A stretch of DNA of 64,000 nt, taken from the NCBI GenBank assembly GCA_015060005.1, contig SUZI01000003.1, forward strand, positions 81,532 to 145,531, given 5' to 3'. How positions within the stretch are numbered: position 1 is the first letter of the stretch; every line of letters begins with the position of its first letter. This document shows, one piece after another, positions 63,178-64,000 of this stretch. A program made the translations under genes and the position numbers. The notes under the pieces were generated by a model. It was not told the origin of the DNA. It made no database searches and saw nothing but the letters and a program-made list of their open reading frames with translations. The DNA is from Rikenellaceae bacterium (GTDB lineage Bacteria > Bacteroidota > Bacteroidia > Bacteroidales > Rikenellaceae).

Positions 63178-63726
63178 CTATTTCGCCCTTCGCTCTACAC
63201 GCATACGATGCATTTTCTCTTTGAAACCACCATCCTCAAGGAATTGTTCAGAGAGAGATGTAAGTAGTTTATGCAGCAGATAGTCCTCCTGCTTGAGTAG
63301 TATGATTGCCATATTGGCGACTGTATCAAGAGGTCGAGATTTTGCAATATCTAAAATGGATTGGCTACTACCTTCTACGCCAAGTTTGCGCATTGCTATA
63401 AACTTGTCGGAGCCATCGCTCCACTGCTCATAACCATTCACACGCAGATAGTCCTCATAATCCGTTAGCAACTCTTTCAAACTCGCCTTAGCGACATTGA
63501 TAAGTTTGATGCCCATCTCGATTGATGTTTCTGCATCTGCATTCCCCTCAACAATATTTTGCTTGCCAGAGCGTGCAGCTTGAATCATTTGGTCAACGGT
63601 GCGGTCACCACGCACAAATGCCAAATTCGCAAAATGATAGGTTATATCATATATTAGTTCCGCCTTACGATAACATATTAGATTTCGATGGTCTCCTTGC
63701 GGCTTTATTAGAGTTGCATCATTCAT
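63178..63726 (-). CDS. Four-helix-bundle protein (23S rRNA IVS-like family)
   Basis: 182 residues. The core QAARSGKQNIVEGNADAET followed by INVAKASLKELLTDYEDYLR matches the four-helix-bundle family first seen in 23S rRNA intervening sequences. No function is established; many genomes carry them as scattered, often repeat-flanked, genes. Start ATG at 63726. It sits alone on the minus strand between two related repeat blocks, which suggests mobility. Confidence 0.85.
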   Translation of the reverse strand: MNDATLIKPQGDHRNLICYRKAELIYDITYHFANLAFVRGDRTVDQMIQAARSGKQNIVEGNADAETSIEMGIKLINVAKASLKELLTDYEDYLRVNGYEQWSDGSDKFIAMRKLGVEGSSQSILDIAKSRPLDTVANMAIILLKQEDYLLHKLLTSLSEQFLEDGGFKEKMHRMRVERRAK

Positions 63727-63749
63727 AGGTCATCTTTTTAACAAAGGTA

Positions 63750-63822
63750 ATAAAAAGATTAGAGAATTTAGTGAATCTCTTCTAAATTCCTTAAACTCCC
63801 TAAATTCCTTAAATTCCTTATG
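63750..63822. repeat. Right flanking repeats of the four-helix-bundle gene
   Basis: Contains AGAGAATTTAGTGAATCTC and TTCCTTAAACTCCCTAAATT, related to the left block in inverted order. Confidence 0.6.
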
Positions 63823-63869
63823 CTCTATACTCTTTGTGCCACCCTCTTGCTCCATCAAAAATAAATTTC

Positions 63870-63877
63870 TACTTTTG
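63870..63877 (+). promoter_or_regulatory. Promoter -7 box for the last gene
   Basis: TACTTTTG matches TAnnTTTG, 10 bp before the ATG at 63888; the leader would be very short. Confidence 0.55.
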
Positions 63878-63887
63878 TTGCAAAATT

Positions 63888-64000
63888 ATGGAAACAATGA
63901 GAATCGAGGAATTTACAGAAAATGATATTCGTGAGGCTGCTGCTTTGGCATATCCCGTTTGGGGTGTTGGACACGCAGGCGGTGGCAATGGCAAGGAGTT
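63888..64000 (+). CDS. Start of a gene, possibly a GNAT acetyltransferase (truncated by window)
   Basis: Only 37 codons are visible (METMRIEEFTENDIREAAAL...). The opening MRIEEFTENDI followed by an alpha helix is like the start of GNAT-family N-acetyltransferases, but no acetyl-CoA motif is in view, so the family call is weak. A -7 box lies directly upstream. Confidence 0.4.
   Translation, partial: METMRIEEFTENDIREAAALAYPVWGVGHAGGGNGKE

Overview
The window looks like a chromosomal segment of a member of the order Bacteroidales, possibly close to Alistipes (Rikenellaceae). The supporting signs are many TAnnTTTG promoter -7 boxes, few Shine-Dalgarno sequences, an LpxC-FabZ fusion, a BspA-type leucine-rich-repeat lipoprotein, OMP/TonB systems of Bacteroidetes type and a Kdo/lipid A gene set. 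The genus is an inference. No tRNA or rRNA gene, CRISPR array or complete insertion sequence was seen.

Layout. 1-6.3 kb: the 3' part of a GH78 rhamnosidase, a MATE exporter, then a minus-strand operon (HU-CCDC81 protein, sigma-54 activator, lptE, TPR protein, secG). 6.3-13.9 kb: a gene-free, hairpin-rich stretch and two related surface lipoprotein genes. One of these is a 1976-aa protein with about 47 LRR units. 14-22.3 kb: a minus-strand operon lon-kdsB-kdsA-kdsD-ubiD-HhH protein, followed by rpsU. 22.5-30 kb: nhaD-like antiporter, a PnuC/PnuT-type transporter with thiamine pyrophosphokinase, valS, rnhA, an MBL hydrolase and an SDR. 30-34.2 kb: a POT peptide transporter divergent from a glycogen branching enzyme. 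34.6-41.5 kb: operon tamB-exbB-exbD-tonB-DUF1573. 41.5-45.5 kb: tsaD, then a phage-derived island (S24 repressor, small acidic protein, orphan large terminase). 45.5-53.2 kb: an OMP-family receptor, an AT-rich pair of membrane proteins, and a TonB-like/antiporter operon. 53.3-55.6 kb: lpxC/fabZ-lpxA. 55.9-62.8 kb: a secreted protein, rimP-nusA-infB and a CoA-transferase. 62.8-64 kb: a repeat-rich stretch with a four-helix-bundle gene and the start of another gene.

Working together. The window is rich in outer-envelope functions: Kdo synthesis and activation, lipid A (LpxC, LpxA), LPS export (LptE), secretion (SecG), outer membrane assembly (TamB) and TonB energisation. Housekeeping translation genes (valS, rpsU, rimP, nusA, infB, tsaD) are interleaved. 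The least explained parts are the structured region at 6.35-6.61 kb, an interspersed palindromic repeat family seen at three loci (34.3, 42.7 and 48.7 kb), the orphan terminase module with repeated operator-like motifs, poly-G tracts ahead of two exported-protein loci, and a possible frameshifted membrane gene at 52.3 kb. Several start codons were placed downstream of the longest reading frame because that frame began with TTG or GTG, or overlapped its neighbour.
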